Made by a program: the position numbers and the translations under genes
In this document: positions 1 through 5,996 of the stretch, piece after piece
Position numbering within the stretch: the first letter of the stretch is position 1
Layout: every line of letters starts with the position of its first letter
The notes under the pieces: generated by a model
Told to the model about the DNA's origin: nothing
Seen by the model: only the letters and a program-made list of their open reading frames with translations
Databases searched by the model: none
Assembly (NCBI GenBank): GCA_035524275.1
Contig: DATKPC010000136.1
Coordinates: forward strand, 1-7,424
Length of the DNA stretch: 7,424 nt
Direction: 5' to 3'
Origin: DATKPC01 sp035524275
Lineage (GTDB): Bacteria; Pseudomonadota; Gammaproteobacteria; Burkholderiales; Burkholderiaceae_F

Positions 1-234
1 GCGCGCCGCGAGCGCCGCCGCGGTCGGATCGGACCCATCGTCGAGGACGGTCACCTGCACCCGCTGGCCGCCCACCTCGGTCGGCCACAATTCGACCGTG
101 TTGCGCGCCGGGATCCCGAGCGACGCCGCAGGCCCTGTGAGCGACAGGATCACGCCGATGCGAACATCGGCCGCGGCCGCGACGTTCGACAGGATCGCCA
201 GGCTCGCGGCGAAAATGACGCTTGGCGTCTTCAT
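1..234 (-). CDS. ABC transporter substrate-binding protein, Leu/Ile/Val (LivK) type, N-terminal part
   Basis: The N-terminal 78 residues of a periplasmic binding protein that would deliver a small solute (branched-chain amino acid, amide or similar) to an ABC permease. The gene runs off the window at base 1. Residues 1-22 form a Sec signal peptide: K at position 2, a hydrophobic core and an AAA|DV cleavage site. The mature chain opens with RIGVILSLTGPAASLGIP, the first beta-strand and ligand-loop signature of the Peripla_BP_6 family. It continues with VTVLDDGSDPTAAALAAR, the conserved second strand and following helix. The link between them is short (LWPTEVGGQRV), without the longer helix of classical LivK; I recall such compact forms from betaproteobacteria. 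The ATG at 234 is preceded by GGAGGA (239-244) at four bases, which supports this start. No neighbouring permease gene lies in the window, so the substrate cannot be named. Confidence 0.85.
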   Translation of the reverse strand, partial: MKTPSVIFAASLAILSNVAAAADVRIGVILSLTGPAASLGIPARNTVELWPTEVGGQRVQVTVLDDGSDPTAAALAAR

Positions 235-643
235 CGTGTCCTCCGTGTCTTGGCTCCAACAGGATTGCGGGCCGGTTCTCGACGCCGACCGTAGGGCGCC
301 ATCGTACCGAACGCGGCCGGACGCGAGGCTTCGGGCCGGGGCAGCGGCGCGGAACGGTAGAGCGGGCTCCGGAATCGTGAACAGGCCGTTAAATGCAAAG
401 GCTGCTCCGATGGGCGAGGATGTTTGGAAGGCGCGCTCGGCAAGGCGGGATTGCCGAGCGAAAAGCGATGATCGATCGTGACCACACCGTGCCCATCATC
501 CGCCACGCGGAAGTCGTCGGCATCCGCCGCGGCACGGATTGCGACCACATGGTGCCGATCCCGGATTCGGATCTGCGCCGGATACGGCGCGTCGACGAGG
601 TGCACCTGGATGCGCCGTGCGTAGCGTGCAGCGCGCAGCAGGG
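235..643. other. Intergenic stretch without a convincing gene
   Basis: About 410 bases between the tRNA-Ser gene and the substrate-binding protein gene. Both strands have open frames with G/C-rich third positions across roughly 465-640, but neither has a clear ribosome binding site or a recognisable domain. The longest plus-strand frame runs into the antisense of the tRNA gene, a common artefact. The stretch holds a perfect 10-base inverted repeat at 434-460. It also holds an imperfect direct repeat (480-497 and 543-560, sharing gaccaca, gtgcc and atc) with a 63-base period. The promoter of the binding-protein gene presumably lies at 250-420, but I found no good -35/-10 pair. Confidence 0.5.
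434..460. repeat. Perfect 10-bp inverted repeat (stem-loop)
   Basis: The arms cgctcggcaa (434-443) and ttgccgagcg (451-460) are exact reverse complements around the seven-base loop ggcggga. On the plus strand the stem is followed by AAAA, and on the minus strand it has no T-run after it, so it is not a standard intrinsic terminator in either direction. It lies about 185 bases downstream of the tRNA-Ser 3' end and 200 bases upstream of the binding-protein start. It could be an operator, an mRNA leader structure or a processing signal; nothing in the sequence decides among these. Confidence 0.6.
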
Positions 644-734
644 TGGCGGAGAGAGTGGGATTCGAACCCACGATAGGTTATTCACCTATACACGCGTTCC
701 AGGCGTGCGCCTTCAACCGCTCGGCCATCTCTCC
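644..734 (-). tRNA. tRNA-Ser (anticodon GGA)
   Basis: A complete class II tRNA that reads UCC/UCU serine codons. Read on the minus strand from 734, the acceptor arm GGAGAGA pairs with TCTCTCC at the other end. The D-arm carries the usual TGGCCGAGCGGTTGAAGG. The anticodon stem CACGC/GCGTG encloses the loop CTGGAAC, whose middle bases GGA are the anticodon. The long variable arm typical of serine tRNAs is present (ATAGGT and ACCTAT pairing around GAATA). The T-arm contains GGTTCGAATCC. The discriminator base is G and the 3' CCA is encoded (644-646). It sits between the symporter gene and the binding-protein gene with its own promoter-like -10 box upstream. I see no phage or integrase remnant next to it. 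Confidence 0.97.
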
Positions 735-781
735 GGGTTCCGCGCGCCCATGACCAATTGGCCGCGCGAAGGTGGACCGCG

Positions 782-787
782 ATTATA
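782..787 (-). promoter_or_regulatory. Probable -10 box of the tRNA-Ser promoter
   Basis: On the minus strand this reads TATAAT, an exact sigma-70 -10 hexamer in otherwise very GC-rich DNA. It lies 47 bases upstream of the mature tRNA 5' end, giving a leader of about 40 bases. The bases after it (CGCGG) form a GC-rich discriminator, as is typical of stringently controlled stable-RNA promoters. No good -35 hexamer is visible 16-18 bases upstream. The box is only 27 bases beyond the stop codon of the symporter gene, so any -35 element or activator site would lie at the very end of that gene. Confidence 0.6.
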
Positions 788-813
788 GGCCGAGGCCGCC
801 ACGGGCCCGCCCT

Positions 814-2931
814 TCAGTCCTCCTGCAACGCCGCCTCGCTCTCCTGGAAGCCGATCCTCGGATGGCGCACGTACTCCACGAAGGCCTCGACGTCGCGGGC
901 GGGCGCCGGGGTCAGCAGCGAGACGACCACGAGCGTGATCAAGGCGGCGGGCGCGCCGAAGATCCCGGCGGACACCGGATCGATCCCGAACCACGTGTAG
1001 CTCTCGATCGGCCCGGTGACGCCGAAGACGCTGCGCAGCCACGGTTCGGTCGTGACCATGTAGTAGCCGGCGACCGATACACCGACGATCATCGAGGCGA
1101 CGGCGCCGAACTTGTTGGCGCGCTTCCAGAAGATGCCCGCGACCAGCGGCACGAAGAAACCCGACGACGCCAGGGAGAACGCCGCCGCCACCATGAACAG
1201 GATGCCCGTCTGCATGTAGTTGGCGACGACCGCGGCGCCGATGGCGACAAAGACCAGAAGCAGCTTCGAGACCGTGACCCGCAACTGCGTGCCCGCGTTC
1301 GGGTTGATCATCTTGTAGTACAGGTCGTGCGACAGCGCGTTCGTGATCGTCAGCAGCAGCCCGTCGGCCGTCGACAGCGCCGCGGCGAGGCCGCCGGCGG
1401 CGACGAGACCGGTGATGACGTACGGAAGGCCCGCGATCTCCGGCGTCGCCAGGACGACGATATCCTGGCCCAGCGTGATCTCCGCGAGCTGCACGAGTCC
1501 GTCGTGGTTGATGTCGACAATCGACATCAGGCGCGGATCGACCTTCGTCCACGCGGCGACCCAGCCCGGCAGATCGGCGAAGGCCTTGCCGACGACCGTC
1601 GTGTAGAGGTCGTACTTCACGAGCACCGCGAGCGCCGGCGCGGTGAAGTACAGCAGGAAGATGCAGGCGATCGACCAGAAGACCGAGCGCCGCGCCTCGT
1701 CCACCGTCGGCGTCGTGTAGAAGCGCATCAGGATGTGCGGGAGCGCCGCGGTGCCGAGCATCAGCACGAACGTCAGCGCGAGGAAGTTCTTGCGCTTGTG
1801 CGAGCGCTCCGCCTCGGCCTTCGCCGGATCCGGGTTCGCGCTGTAGTACGGTTCGGCGTGCGGCGACGGCGGCGCGGCCCGCGCGGCGTTCGCGGCGGCC
1901 TCGGCCGCCCAGGTTCGCGTGGCCTCGTCGGGCGAGCGAGGATAGTCGGCAAGCGCCCTTTCGGCCGCCTTGATCTCGCCGATCGGCGCGTGGATATCGC
2001 GCAGGTCGTCGATCTTCTGCTGCGCGGCGACCTTGCCGTCCTCCCAGGACTTCGGCAATGCGGCGATTCGCGCCCGCGCGTCGGCGGCGCGCTGCGCGAA
2101 CACCGCCCGGACCTCCATCTCCTTCTTGTCCTGGATCAGCGCCTTTTCCCTCGTACCCAGTTCGGTCATGACCTGGCCGTAGGCGAACTGCGGCGGCAGG
2201 ACGAACCCGGTCAGCTTGATGGAGAGCCAGACGACCGGGATCAGATACGCGACGACCAGCACGATGTACTGCGCGACCTGGGTCCAGGTGACGGCCCGCA
2301 TGCCGCCCAGGAACGAGCAGACGAGGATGCCCGCGAGCCCGAGGAAGATCCCGACGCCGAAATCGACGCCGGTCAGGCGCGTCGTGATCAGCCCGACCCC
2401 GTAGATCTGCGCGACGACGTACACGAACGAGCAGAGGATCGCGACCGTCAGCCCGACGAAGCGCGCCACGTTGCCCCCGTAGCGCGCCCCGAGGAAGTCC
2501 GGGATCGTGAACTGCCCGAATTTCCGAAGGTACGGCGCAATCAGGAGCGCGACGAGGCAATAGCCGCCGGTCCACCCCATGATGTACGACAGGCCGTCGA
2601 AGCCCTTCGCATACAGGGTACCGGCCATGCCGATGAACGACGCGGCCGACATCCAGTCGGCCGCGGTCGCCATCCCGTTGAAGAGCGCGGGCACGCGCCG
2701 GCCAGCGACGTAGTACTCCGAGACGTCGGCGGTCCGGCTCATGATGCCGATGCCGGCGTACAGCGCGATCGTCGCGAAGAGGAAGATGTTGCCGATCCAC
2801 GTCCGCGACAGATTGACCTGCTCCAGCGCGGCGAGCATCAGCACGAAGACGATGAACGCCAGCGTGAACCAGCCGTAGTAGCGGCGAAGCTGCTGGTAGA
2901 ACGCGCCGCGCCCTGCGGTCGCCACGCTCAT
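814..2931 (-). CDS. Sodium:solute symporter large subunit, VC_2705/ActP-like (probable acetate uptake)
   Basis: A 705-residue inner-membrane transporter of the sodium:solute symporter (SSS) family, expected to import acetate or a similar short monocarboxylate with a cation. Hydrophobic helices begin near residues 20, 48, 115, 155, 185 and 215, and resume at 384, 415, 490, 550, 577, 610 and 655. The SSS signature region AALSTADGLLLTITNALSHD spans 517-536 and would contribute to the sodium site. Two parts are not simple transmembrane core: a charged, Ala/Lys/Glu-rich insert at about 255-381, and an EF-hand-like loop, DINHDGLVQLAE, at 473-484. The frame stays open further upstream, but the ATG at 2931 is the right start. 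It has AGGAGG (2939-2944) at seven bases and overlaps the small-subunit stop as ATGA, implying translational coupling. Acetyl-CoA synthetase upstream supports acetate as substrate, by inference. True ActP is a close alternative name, but the DUF4212 partner favours the VC_2705 type. Confidence 0.93.
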   Translation of the reverse strand: MSVATAGRGAFYQQLRRYYGWFTLAFIVFVLMLAALEQVNLSRTWIGNIFLFATIALYAGIGIMSRTADVSEYYVAGRRVPALFNGMATAADWMSAASFIGMAGTLYAKGFDGLSYIMGWTGGYCLVALLIAPYLRKFGQFTIPDFLGARYGGNVARFVGLTVAILCSFVYVVAQIYGVGLITTRLTGVDFGVGIFLGLAGILVCSFLGGMRAVTWTQVAQYIVLVVAYLIPVVWLSIKLTGFVLPPQFAYGQVMTELGTREKALIQDKKEMEVRAVFAQRAADARARIAALPKSWEDGKVAAQQKIDDLRDIHAPIGEIKAAERALADYPRSPDEATRTWAAEAAANAARAAPPSPHAEPYYSANPDPAKAEAERSHKRKNFLALTFVLMLGTAALPHILMRFYTTPTVDEARRSVFWSIACIFLLYFTAPALAVLVKYDLYTTVVGKAFADLPGWVAAWTKVDPRLMSIVDINHDGLVQLAEITLGQDIVVLATPEIAGLPYVITGLVAAGGLAAALSTADGLLLTITNALSHDLYYKMINPNAGTQLRVTVSKLLLVFVAIGAAVVANYMQTGILFMVAAAFSLASSGFFVPLVAGIFWKRANKFGAVASMIVGVSVAGYYMVTTEPWLRSVFGVTGPIESYTWFGIDPVSAGIFGAPAALITLVVVSLLTPAPARDVEAFVEYVRHPRIGFQESEAALQED

Positions 2932-3194
2932 GCCTCGCCCTCCTCGTCGACGCCGAATTCGCGGTCGATCTCGCGCATCCGCCAGGCGTAGATGCCGATG
3001 ATCGCGACGTAGACGACCAGCGAGCCCTGCGCGGCCATGTAGAACGGCAGCGGCCAGCCGAACAGCATGATCCCCTCGAGGCTGCGGGCGAAGTACGGAA
3101 TCACGAACGAGACGACGAACCAGACGGCGAGGAGTGTCGCGGTCAGTCCCAGGCTGCGTTGCCAATGGCGCCGGATGTCCGGTTTCGATCTCAT
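2928..3194 (-). CDS. DUF4212 small subunit of sodium:solute symporter
   Basis: An 88-residue membrane protein matching the DUF4212 family, found next to VC_2705-type symporters and thought to be their small subunit. It has two hydrophobic helices, at about residues 15-36 and 47-70. Between them lies the family-typical GWPLPFYMAAQGSLVVYV stretch, and a basic/acidic tail (WRMREIDREFG) follows the second helix. The basic N-terminus (MRSKPDIRRHWQRS) would stay in the cytoplasm. The stop codon overlaps the start of the large subunit by four bases (ATGA), so the two are co-translated. A possible ribosome binding site, AAGGAG, lies twelve bases upstream of the ATG, a rather long spacing, but no other in-frame start fits better. 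The exact role in transport (assembly, stability or coupling) is not known to me. Confidence 0.9.
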   Translation of the reverse strand: MRSKPDIRRHWQRSLGLTATLLAVWFVVSFVIPYFARSLEGIMLFGWPLPFYMAAQGSLVVYVAIIGIYAWRMREIDREFGVDEEGEA

Positions 3195-3237
3195 CGGGAA
3201 TCCAGTCTCCTTGCCGCGTCAGCGCGGCGCCTCGCGT

Positions 3238-3570
3238 TCAAGGGGCCTCGCCGCCGCGTGCCGCAAGCCATCTGGTGCAGCCCGACTGGTGCGGGTCGGC
3301 CACGCATGAGGACTGCTGCGCGTAACCGGCGCCGAGATAGGCGCATGCGACGAGCAGGAATGCCGCGACGCCGACCACGGCGTCGCCGACGCGCGATGGC
3401 ACCAGCCGCCGCAACGGCGCGATCACGGGTCGCGTGACGGTCGCGAACAGCAGGTAGACGACGTTCTCCTTGCGGCGCTTCCAGTTGAAAAGGCCGACCG
3501 CGAGTTGCCCGAGCATCGAGAAGAACGCGACGGACAGCAGCGTGTGAGCGATCGAGAGGAAAAGCGCCAT
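3238..3570 (-). CDS. Small two-helix membrane protein of unknown function
   Basis: A 110-residue protein I cannot assign to a named family. From the ATG at 3570 it begins directly with a hydrophobic helix (about 5-27). A basic segment FNWKRRKENVVY follows, then VTRPVIAPLRRLVPSR and a second helix (about 63-84). The tail holds two cysteines nine residues apart (C89, C98), which could form a disulphide if it faces the periplasm. The pattern of two helices joined by a basic 'TRP..PLRR..P' linker recalls YggT-like and other small betaproteobacterial membrane proteins, but that is only a resemblance. The frame is open upstream, yet residues encoded there are arginine/proline-rich and look non-coding. 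No Shine-Dalgarno sequence precedes 3570. The gap to the DUF4212 gene is 43 bases, so the two are probably co-transcribed. Confidence 0.65.
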   Translation of the reverse strand: MALFLSIAHTLLSVAFFSMLGQLAVGLFNWKRRKENVVYLLFATVTRPVIAPLRRLVPSRVGDAVVGVAAFLLVACAYLGAGYAQQSSCVADPHQSGCTRWLAARGGEAP

Positions 3571-3586
3571 CGGCCGGGAGCGGCCG
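3571..3586 (-). repeat. Small inverted repeat abutting a start codon
   Basis: CGGCCG (3571-3576) is repeated at 3581-3586 with four bases between. The hexamer is self-complementary, so the copies can pair into a six-base GC stem with a four-base loop. On the minus strand it ends exactly where the ATG of the small membrane protein gene begins and occupies the place where a ribosome binding site would be. Confidence 0.5.
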
Positions 3587-3604
3587 CAACGTGGCCGCGC
3601 CCGC

Positions 3605-3633
3605 ACTGTACCGGTTGCGTCGCCAGCCGTGAA
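3605..3633 (-). promoter_or_regulatory. Possible sigma-70 promoter for the symporter gene group
   Basis: On the minus strand TTCACG (3628-3633) and TACAGT (3605-3610) lie 17 bases apart; each matches its consensus hexamer at four of six positions. Transcription would begin near 3598, giving a leader of about 28 bases before the small membrane protein gene. This would let the symporter group be expressed apart from the synthetase gene, from which it is separated by a stem-loop. The match is modest, and chance occurrence cannot be excluded. Confidence 0.35.
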
Positions 3634-3714
3634 GGGCCGGGCAGGCCGCACCCCAGCGAACGGAGGGTGTTCCCCCGTCGGGGGCGGGGCGGAGCGGGGC
3701 GCGCGGCGGCACGG

Positions 3715-3741
3715 GGGTCGCGCCGCATCGCGGCACGACCC
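3715..3741 (-). terminator. Stem-loop after acetyl-CoA synthetase gene (probable terminator or 3' stabiliser)
   Basis: Read on the minus strand, GGGTCGTGCCGC and GCGGCGCGACCC pair into a 12-base stem with one G.U wobble around the three-base loop GAT. It begins ten bases beyond the acs stop codon. There is no T-run after it, so it is not a classical intrinsic terminator. Position and stability make a 3'-end function likely. A weaker CCCCC/GGGGG hairpin lies further on at 3672-3684. Confidence 0.55.
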
Positions 3742-3751
3742 GCCGTCCAGG

Positions 3752-5734
3752 TCAGAGATTGACCTTGAGCTGCTCGAGGATCGCCGGATTCTCGAGCGTC
3801 GAGACGTCCTGGGCGATCTCCTCGTTCTTCGCGATCGAACGCAGCAGGCGCCGCATGATCTTGCCGGAACGCGTCTTCGGGAGGTTCTCGCCGAAACGGA
3901 TGTCCTTCGGCTTCGCGATCGGTCCGATCTCCTTGCCGACCCAGTCGCGCAGTTCCTTCGCGATCCGCTGCGCGTCGGCGCCGGTCGGGCGAGCCTGCTT
4001 CAGGACCACGAAGGCGCAGATCGCCTCCCCCGTCAGGTCATCCGGACGGCCGACCACCGCGGCCTCGGCGACGAGCGGGTTGGCGACGAGGGCCGACTCG
4101 ATCTCCATCGTGCCCATCCGGTGGCCGGACACGTTCAGCACGTCGTCGATGCGGCCGACGATCGTGAAGTACCCGGTTTTCTTGTCGCGGATGGAGCCGT
4201 CGCCCGCGAGATACAGCTTGCCGCCGAGTTCAGCCGGGAAGTACGACTTCTTGAAGCGTTCCGGATCGCCCCAGATCGTCCGGATCATCGAAGGCCACGG
4301 GCGCTTCACGACGAGCAGGCCCCCCTGTCCGTTCGGAACGTCGGCGCCCGTCTCGTCGACGATCGCCGCGAAAATCCCGGGCAATGGCAACGTGCAGGAT
4401 CCGGGAACGAGCGGCGTCGCGCCGGGCAGCGGCGTGATCATGTGGCCGCCCGTCTCCGTCTGCCAGAACGTGTCGACGATCGGACACTTGCCGCCACCGA
4501 CGTTCTCGTGGTACCAGACCCACGCCTCCGGATTGATCGGCTCGCCGACCGAGCCGAGGATCCGCAGCTTCGAGAGGTCGAACTTCGACGGATGCGTCGC
4601 CGGCGCGTTGTCGTTCGCCTTGATCAGCGAACGGATGGCCGTCGGCGCCGTGTAGAAGATCGTGACGCCATGGTCCTGGCACATGCGCCAGAAGCGACCG
4701 GCATCCGGATACGTCGGCACGCCCTCGAAGATGATCTCGGTGGCCCCGACCGCGAGCGGCCCGTAGGCGATGTACGTATGGCCCGTGACCCAGCCCACGT
4801 CGGCCGTGCACCAGAACACGTCCGTCGGCTTGATGTCGAACGTCCACTTCATCGTCAGGACCGACCACAGCAGGTAGCCGCCGGTCGAGTGCTGCACGCC
4901 CTTGGGCTTACCCGTCGAACCCGACGTGTAGAGGACGAAGAGCGGATGCTCCGCGCCGACCCATTCCGGCTCGCAGGTTGCCGGCTGGCCGGCCATCACG
5001 TCGCTCATCCAGACGTCGCGGCCCGCGACCCACGGCAGGTCGATGCCGGCGCGCTTGTAGACGACGACCTTGCGCACCTTGTCGCAGTCGCCGAGCGCGA
5101 ACGCCTCGTCGATGACCGGCTTCAGCGGGATCGACTTTCCGCCTCGCATCTGCGCGTCGGCGCAGATCACCAGCGTGGCGCCGACGTCGACGATGCGCTC
5201 CTGGACCGACTTCGCGGAGAACCCGCCGAAGACGACCGAGTGCGTGAGGCCGATCCGCGCGCAGGCCTGCATCGCGATCACCGCCTCGATCGACATCGGC
5301 ATGTAGATGATCGCGCGCTCGCCCTTCGCGAAGCCCAGGGCGCGAAGCCCGTTCGCGAACTCGCAGACCCGCGCGTGCAGCTCGCGATAGGAGATGCGCG
5401 TCACCTTCCCGTCGTCGGCCTCGAAGATGATCGCGGTCTTCTCGGCATTGCCGTTGGCGAGGTTGCGATCGAGGCAGTTGTACGAGGCGTTGAGCTCGCC
5501 GTCGTCGAACCAGCGGTAGAACGGCGCGCCGGATTCGTCCAGCACGCGCGTGAACGGCTTGCGCCAGATCACGTTTTCCTTCGCGAGCCGGCTCCAGAAA
5601 CCGTCGAAGTCCTTTTCCGCCTCGTCGCACAGCGCCTTGTAGGCATCCATCCCGGAGATGGCGGCCGTTTTCGCCAGTTCCGCCGGCGGCTGGAAGACGC
5701 GGGTTTCGGACAGCACCGACTCGATGTTCCCCAT
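3752..5734 (-). CDS. acs: Acetyl-CoA synthetase (AMP-forming acetate-CoA ligase)
   Basis: A complete 660-residue cytoplasmic enzyme that makes acetyl-CoA from acetate, ATP and CoA through acetyl-AMP. The length is normal for Acs. The N-terminal ACAS_N segment (about 30-85) is followed by the AMP-binding domain. That domain contains the nucleotide loop YTSGSTGKPKGV (269-280), GWVTGH (314-319), SVGEP (395-399) and DTFWQTETGGH (421-431). Trp424, together with Val316/Thr317 and Val396, matches the small-pocket residues that restrict Acs enzymes to acetate. The hinge and nucleotide contacts YLAGDG (508-513) and VGRIDD (526-531) precede the C-terminal domain, which ends in PKTRSGKIMRR (619-629). 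Lys625 is the catalytic lysine that Pat-type acetyltransferases modify in other bacteria; such control is inferred here. The ATG at 5734 has AAGGGG (5742-5747) at seven bases and AGGAGA just upstream. The symporter genes follow downstream, consistent with acetate uptake and activation. No defects seen. Confidence 0.98.
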   Translation of the reverse strand: MGNIESVLSETRVFQPPAELAKTAAISGMDAYKALCDEAEKDFDGFWSRLAKENVIWRKPFTRVLDESGAPFYRWFDDGELNASYNCLDRNLANGNAEKTAIIFEADDGKVTRISYRELHARVCEFANGLRALGFAKGERAIIYMPMSIEAVIAMQACARIGLTHSVVFGGFSAKSVQERIVDVGATLVICADAQMRGGKSIPLKPVIDEAFALGDCDKVRKVVVYKRAGIDLPWVAGRDVWMSDVMAGQPATCEPEWVGAEHPLFVLYTSGSTGKPKGVQHSTGGYLLWSVLTMKWTFDIKPTDVFWCTADVGWVTGHTYIAYGPLAVGATEIIFEGVPTYPDAGRFWRMCQDHGVTIFYTAPTAIRSLIKANDNAPATHPSKFDLSKLRILGSVGEPINPEAWVWYHENVGGGKCPIVDTFWQTETGGHMITPLPGATPLVPGSCTLPLPGIFAAIVDETGADVPNGQGGLLVVKRPWPSMIRTIWGDPERFKKSYFPAELGGKLYLAGDGSIRDKKTGYFTIVGRIDDVLNVSGHRMGTMEIESALVANPLVAEAAVVGRPDDLTGEAICAFVVLKQARPTGADAQRIAKELRDWVGKEIGPIAKPKDIRFGENLPKTRSGKIMRRLLRSIAKNEEIAQDVSTLENPAILEQLKVNL

Positions 5735-5828
5735 GGCGAAGCCCCTTCTCCTGATGGTCGTGAATGCGTGCGTAGACGCGCAGCGCTCTTTTTTCCGGTC
5801 GCCCTGCGTCTTCCCGAATTCCGATACG

Positions 5829-5846
5829 GTAAGAAGTCGCTCTTAC
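5829..5846. promoter_or_regulatory. Inverted repeat upstream of acs (candidate operator)
   Basis: GTAAGA (5829-5834) and TCTTAC (5841-5846) are exact inverted copies with a six-base spacer, centred about 103 bases upstream of the acs start codon. A further related CCTTAC occurs at 5852-5857. The symmetry and position fit a regulator-binding site for the acetate genes, but I know no regulator with this consensus and could not define a -35/-10 pair nearby. Confidence 0.35.
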
Positions 5847-5943
5847 GCGGGCCTTACGGCGTCGTGGTGACCAAGCGAACGGCGGCCCGCCGGCCACAAG
5901 CACGGTACCACCCACGGCCGAAGCTTCCCTCGCGCGGATTTCC

Positions 5944-5974
5944 GAATCCGATGTTGCGTCGCAGCATCGGATTC
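5944..5974 (-). terminator. Stem-loop after TPR gene (probable terminator or 3' stabiliser)
   Basis: GAATCCGATG (5944-5953) and CATCGGATTC (5965-5974) form a perfect ten-base stem. The bases between them (TTGCGTCGCAG) can extend it by a T.G pair and TGC/GCA, leaving a small loop. It lies 22 bases beyond the TPR stop codon and separates the ExbD/TPR genes from acs. No T-run follows on either strand, so Rho-independent termination in the classical sense is unproven. Confidence 0.55.
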
Positions 5975-5996
5975 TTGCCCCCGCCGCAAGGACGAC

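Noticed and set aside
393..788. Plus-strand frame containing ESGIRTHDRL
   Set aside because: This peptide is the familiar result of translating the antisense of a tRNA T-arm. The frame crosses the whole tRNA-Ser gene.
713..2800. Second minus-strand open frame overlapping the symporter in another frame
   Set aside because: The product is an Arg/Gly-rich out-of-frame reading of the symporter and runs into the tRNA gene. It has no start signal and no recognisable domain.
772..2991. Long plus-strand open frame (739 codons) opposite the symporter genes
   Set aside because: It is antisense to two well-recognised genes. Its product is rich in Arg/Asp/Glu/His with no domain, as expected from the mirrored codon pattern of a high-GC gene.
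2932..3165. Extended symporter start 78 codons further upstream (ATG at 3165)
   Set aside because: The extension overlaps the DUF4212 gene, is arginine-rich and lacks a family match. The ATG at 2931 has a strong ribosome binding site and the usual ATGA coupling.
3672..3684. CCCCC-GTC-GGGGG hairpin between acs and the small membrane gene
   Set aside because: A five-base G/C stem without a T-run in a G/C-homopolymer-rich stretch is expected by chance; the 3715-3741 stem is a better 3'-end candidate.
5897..5910. Sigma-54-like promoter upstream of acs (minus strand TGGTAC-N5-TTG)
   Set aside because: The -24 GG is present, but the -12 GC is replaced by GT and the site is over 160 bases from the start codon. 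Not strong enough to call.
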